A stretch of DNA of 6,530 nt, from NCBI GenBank assembly GCA_013696365.1, contig JACCYS010000082.1, positions 1 through 6,530 of the forward strand, given 5' to 3'. A model generated the notes under the pieces. It saw nothing but the letters and a program-made list of their open reading frames with translations, made no database searches and was not told where the DNA came from. The position numbers were made by a program, and so were the translations under genes. The DNA is from Nocardioidaceae bacterium (GTDB taxonomy: Bacteria > Actinomycetota > Actinomycetes > Propionibacteriales > Nocardioidaceae). Below, in pieces: positions 5,348 to 6,530 of the stretch (its first letter is position 1; every line of letters starts with the position of its first letter).

Positions 5348-5361
5348 CAGACGCGCGTCTG
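5348..5361. promoter_or_regulatory. Perfect 14-bp palindrome in a divergent intergenic region, possible operator
   Basis: CAGACGCGCGTCTG is exactly self-complementary over 14 bases. It lies between the divergent starts of the nucleotidyltransferase-like gene (122 bases away) and the VOC gene (101 bases away), where a dimeric repressor could act on either. The match stops sharply at both ends. The core is GC-rich, so chance self-complementarity is more likely here than in AT-rich DNA. The rest of 5227-5462 shows no gene and no convincing -10/-35 pair. Confidence 0.35.
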
Positions 5362-5462
5362 CAGCGGCTGGGCGGCCCCGTCTGACCGATGAGTCCCTGG
5401 CGGCCGCGGCGTCTACCCGGTGCAGGATCACGGCAAGCCCCCCACCCGAGAGGACGCGAGCG

Positions 5463-5945
5463 ATGAAGCAGCGGATCATCCCTAACCTGTGGTTCGACGG
5501 CAACGCCGAGGAGGCGGCGCAGTTCTACTGCGAGGTCTTCCCGAGCTCGCGCGTGCTGGGCACCGCGCTTTACCCGGAGAACTCACCCGGCCCGGCCGGC
5601 ACCGTGATGACGGTGGAGTTCGAGCTCGACGGGCAGCGGTTCGTCGGCATCAACGGCGGACCCGAGTCCCCGTTCACCGAGGCCATCTCGCTGCAGATCG
5701 ACTGCGCCGATCAGGGCGAGGTGGACCACTACTGGGACCGGCTCACCGACGGTGGCGAGGAGGTGCAGTGCGGCTGGCTCAGGGACCGGTACGGGGTCTC
5801 CTGGCAGGTCGTGCCGCAGGGCATGGAGGAGCTGTTCCGCGACCCCGACAAGGACCGCGCCCAGCGGGCGATGCAGGCGATGCTGGGCATGAAGAAGCTC
5901 GATGTCGCGGCGCTGCAGGCAGCTGCGGACGGCGTCCAGGTCTGA
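5463..5945 (+). CDS. VOC-family protein, PhnB/3-dmu-9_3-mt type
   Basis: This complete 160-residue protein has the vicinal-oxygen-chelate fold of the PhnB-like group (the Pfam family named after 3-demethylubiquinone-9 3-methyltransferase, although most members are not methyltransferases). Characteristic pieces are IIPNLWFDGNAEEAAQFYCE (5-24), the FPSSRV turn, VEFELDGQRFVGINGGPESPF (51-71), SLQIDCADQGEVDHYWDRLTDGG (76-98) and CGWLRDRYGVSWQVVPQ (103-119). The C-terminus has the common MLxMKKLDVAALQ helix ending. The start ATG follows GAGAGGA (5448-5454) by eight bases. The true substrate is unknown; the family is usually described as an uncharacterised VOC enzyme. The gene stands alone on the plus strand, divergent from the nucleotidyltransferase-like gene and convergent with the protease gene, and its stop is one base from the protease stop. 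Length and sequence are normal, with no sign of damage. Confidence 0.94.
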   Translation: MKQRIIPNLWFDGNAEEAAQFYCEVFPSSRVLGTALYPENSPGPAGTVMTVEFELDGQRFVGINGGPESPFTEAISLQIDCADQGEVDHYWDRLTDGGEEVQCGWLRDRYGVSWQVVPQGMEELFRDPDKDRAQRAMQAMLGMKKLDVAALQAAADGVQV

Positions 5946-5946
5946 C

Positions 5947-6530
5947 CTAGTGACGCGACCTCGGCGAACCCGATACCGGACCGCCGCGATCCCGCGCCTT
6001 GAAGGTCAACGTGTACTTCTCCGCCTCCTTGGTGAAACCGACCGCCGTGCGCAGCACCACCCCCTGCGCCGCCTCAACGCCACGCTGCCGGGCGGTGAGC
6101 AACGCACCGTACGTACCGATCTTGCCCAGGGAGGAGTCGGCGGTCACCGTTACGGTGGCCCGCCCACCGGCGGGAAGAGTCAGGGTCCGCGGCGACACGC
6201 TCAGCGGCGCTGCCGGGTCACGGTCACCGTTGCGGGTGGCCGCCTCGAGTGCGAGGTCGAGCGTCATCTGTTTGGCAGACTTGTTGCGGTAAGTCACCTC
6301 GTCGCTGCGCACCTCCCCGTCGTCGTGCGGCCAGCGGGCGACGGGCAGGCTGAGCACTCCCGGTCGGGCCAACACGCGCTGTCGTACGACGCGGTCGACG
6401 TCGACGCGACCCGCGCCCTGCTCGTAGACGGTGGGACGCGCTGACGGTCGGGCCGTCGACACCAGCGCGGCCTTGAGCTTTCCGGCCGTCCAGCGTGGGT
6501 GGCGCTGGGCGAGGATCGCGGCCGCGCCGG
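5947..6530 (-). CDS. C-terminal part of a secreted S8 (subtilisin-like) serine protease, partial at right edge
   Basis: The frame enters from the right edge and runs to TAG at 5947-5949, giving 193 residues. Its first part, GAAAILAQRHPRWTAGKLKAALVSTA, is the helix and following region that come after the catalytic GTSMA.PH.VAG serine motif in subtilases. PTVYEQGAGRVDV then matches the end of the S8 catalytic domain. From GVLSLPVARWPH onward the chain is beta-rich and resembles a fibronectin-like accessory domain: VTYRNKSAKQMTLDLALEA, then LSVSPRTLTLPAGGRATVTVTADSS. The catalytic Asp, His and Ser would lie outside the window. Such proteases are exported and degrade extracellular proteins. In the actinobacterial relatives I know, the chain usually continues well past a segment like EKYTLTFKARDR; here it ends after a Gly/Ser/Arg-rich tail (GGPVSGSPRSRH), which suggests C-terminal loss. 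An in-frame GTG at 6462 exists but cannot be the start, as conserved sequence continues upstream. Confidence 0.88.
   Translation of the reverse strand, partial: GAAAILAQRHPRWTAGKLKAALVSTARPSARPTVYEQGAGRVDVDRVVRQRVLARPGVLSLPVARWPHDDGEVRSDEVTYRNKSAKQMTLDLALEAATRNGDRDPAAPLSVSPRTLTLPAGGRATVTVTADSSLGKIGTYGALLTARQRGVEAAQGVVLRTAVGFTKEAEKYTLTFKARDRGGPVSGSPRSRH

Noticed and set aside
1..6530. CRISPR arrays, insertion-sequence ends or an integrase gene
   Set aside because: I saw no regularly spaced repeats, no paired terminal inverted repeats and no transposase or integrase motif in any frame.

Overview
This is a high-GC window with dense, short-gapped genes. NarL-type two-component genes, a VapBC pair of the VapC type rich in actinobacteria, and a secreted S8 protease with a C-terminal beta-rich domain all point to an actinobacterium. 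I cannot name the genus.

Positions 1 to about 3590 read as chromosomal backbone. The far left edge probably holds the last codons of a VOC (glyoxalase-like) protein on the + strand. A minus-strand three-gene operon follows, read from right to left: a receiver-only response regulator (2861-2502), a membrane sensor histidine kinase (2505-796) and a NarL/LuxR-type DNA-binding response regulator (805-143). The genes overlap by 4 and 10 bases, so they are probably translationally coupled and work as one signalling unit. Divergent from the operon is a four-helix membrane protein of unknown function (2995-3588), followed by a hairpin that may be its terminator.

At 3705-3753, on the minus strand, lies the 3' part of a tRNA-Gly(CCC) gene. 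The anticodon arm, T arm, 3' acceptor strand, U73 and encoded CCA are all present, but the acceptor 5' strand and D arm are missing. Such 3' fragments are typically left at the far end of an element that integrated into a tRNA gene. The fragment's orientation puts the inserted DNA on its right (above 3753) and the old chromosome on its left. No integrase is in the window.

The right-hand side carries accessory genes on the minus strand. These are a nucleotidyltransferase-like gene broken by a one-base deletion (5226-4721), a 65-residue partner overlapping its end (4731-4534), and a VapB-like ribbon-helix-helix antitoxin with a VapC-like PIN toxin (4459-3822). A divergent intergenic region with a perfect 14-bp palindrome then leads to a + strand VOC/PhnB-like gene (5463-5945). 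One base separates its stop codon from that of a convergent S8 protease gene, which enters from the right edge and may have lost its C-terminus.

The strongest point of interest is the tRNA-Gly scar bordering two stacked toxin-antitoxin-like cassettes, one of them apparently decaying. I see no clearly new biochemical system. The nucleotidyltransferase plus 65-residue protein pair is the least characterised module here.
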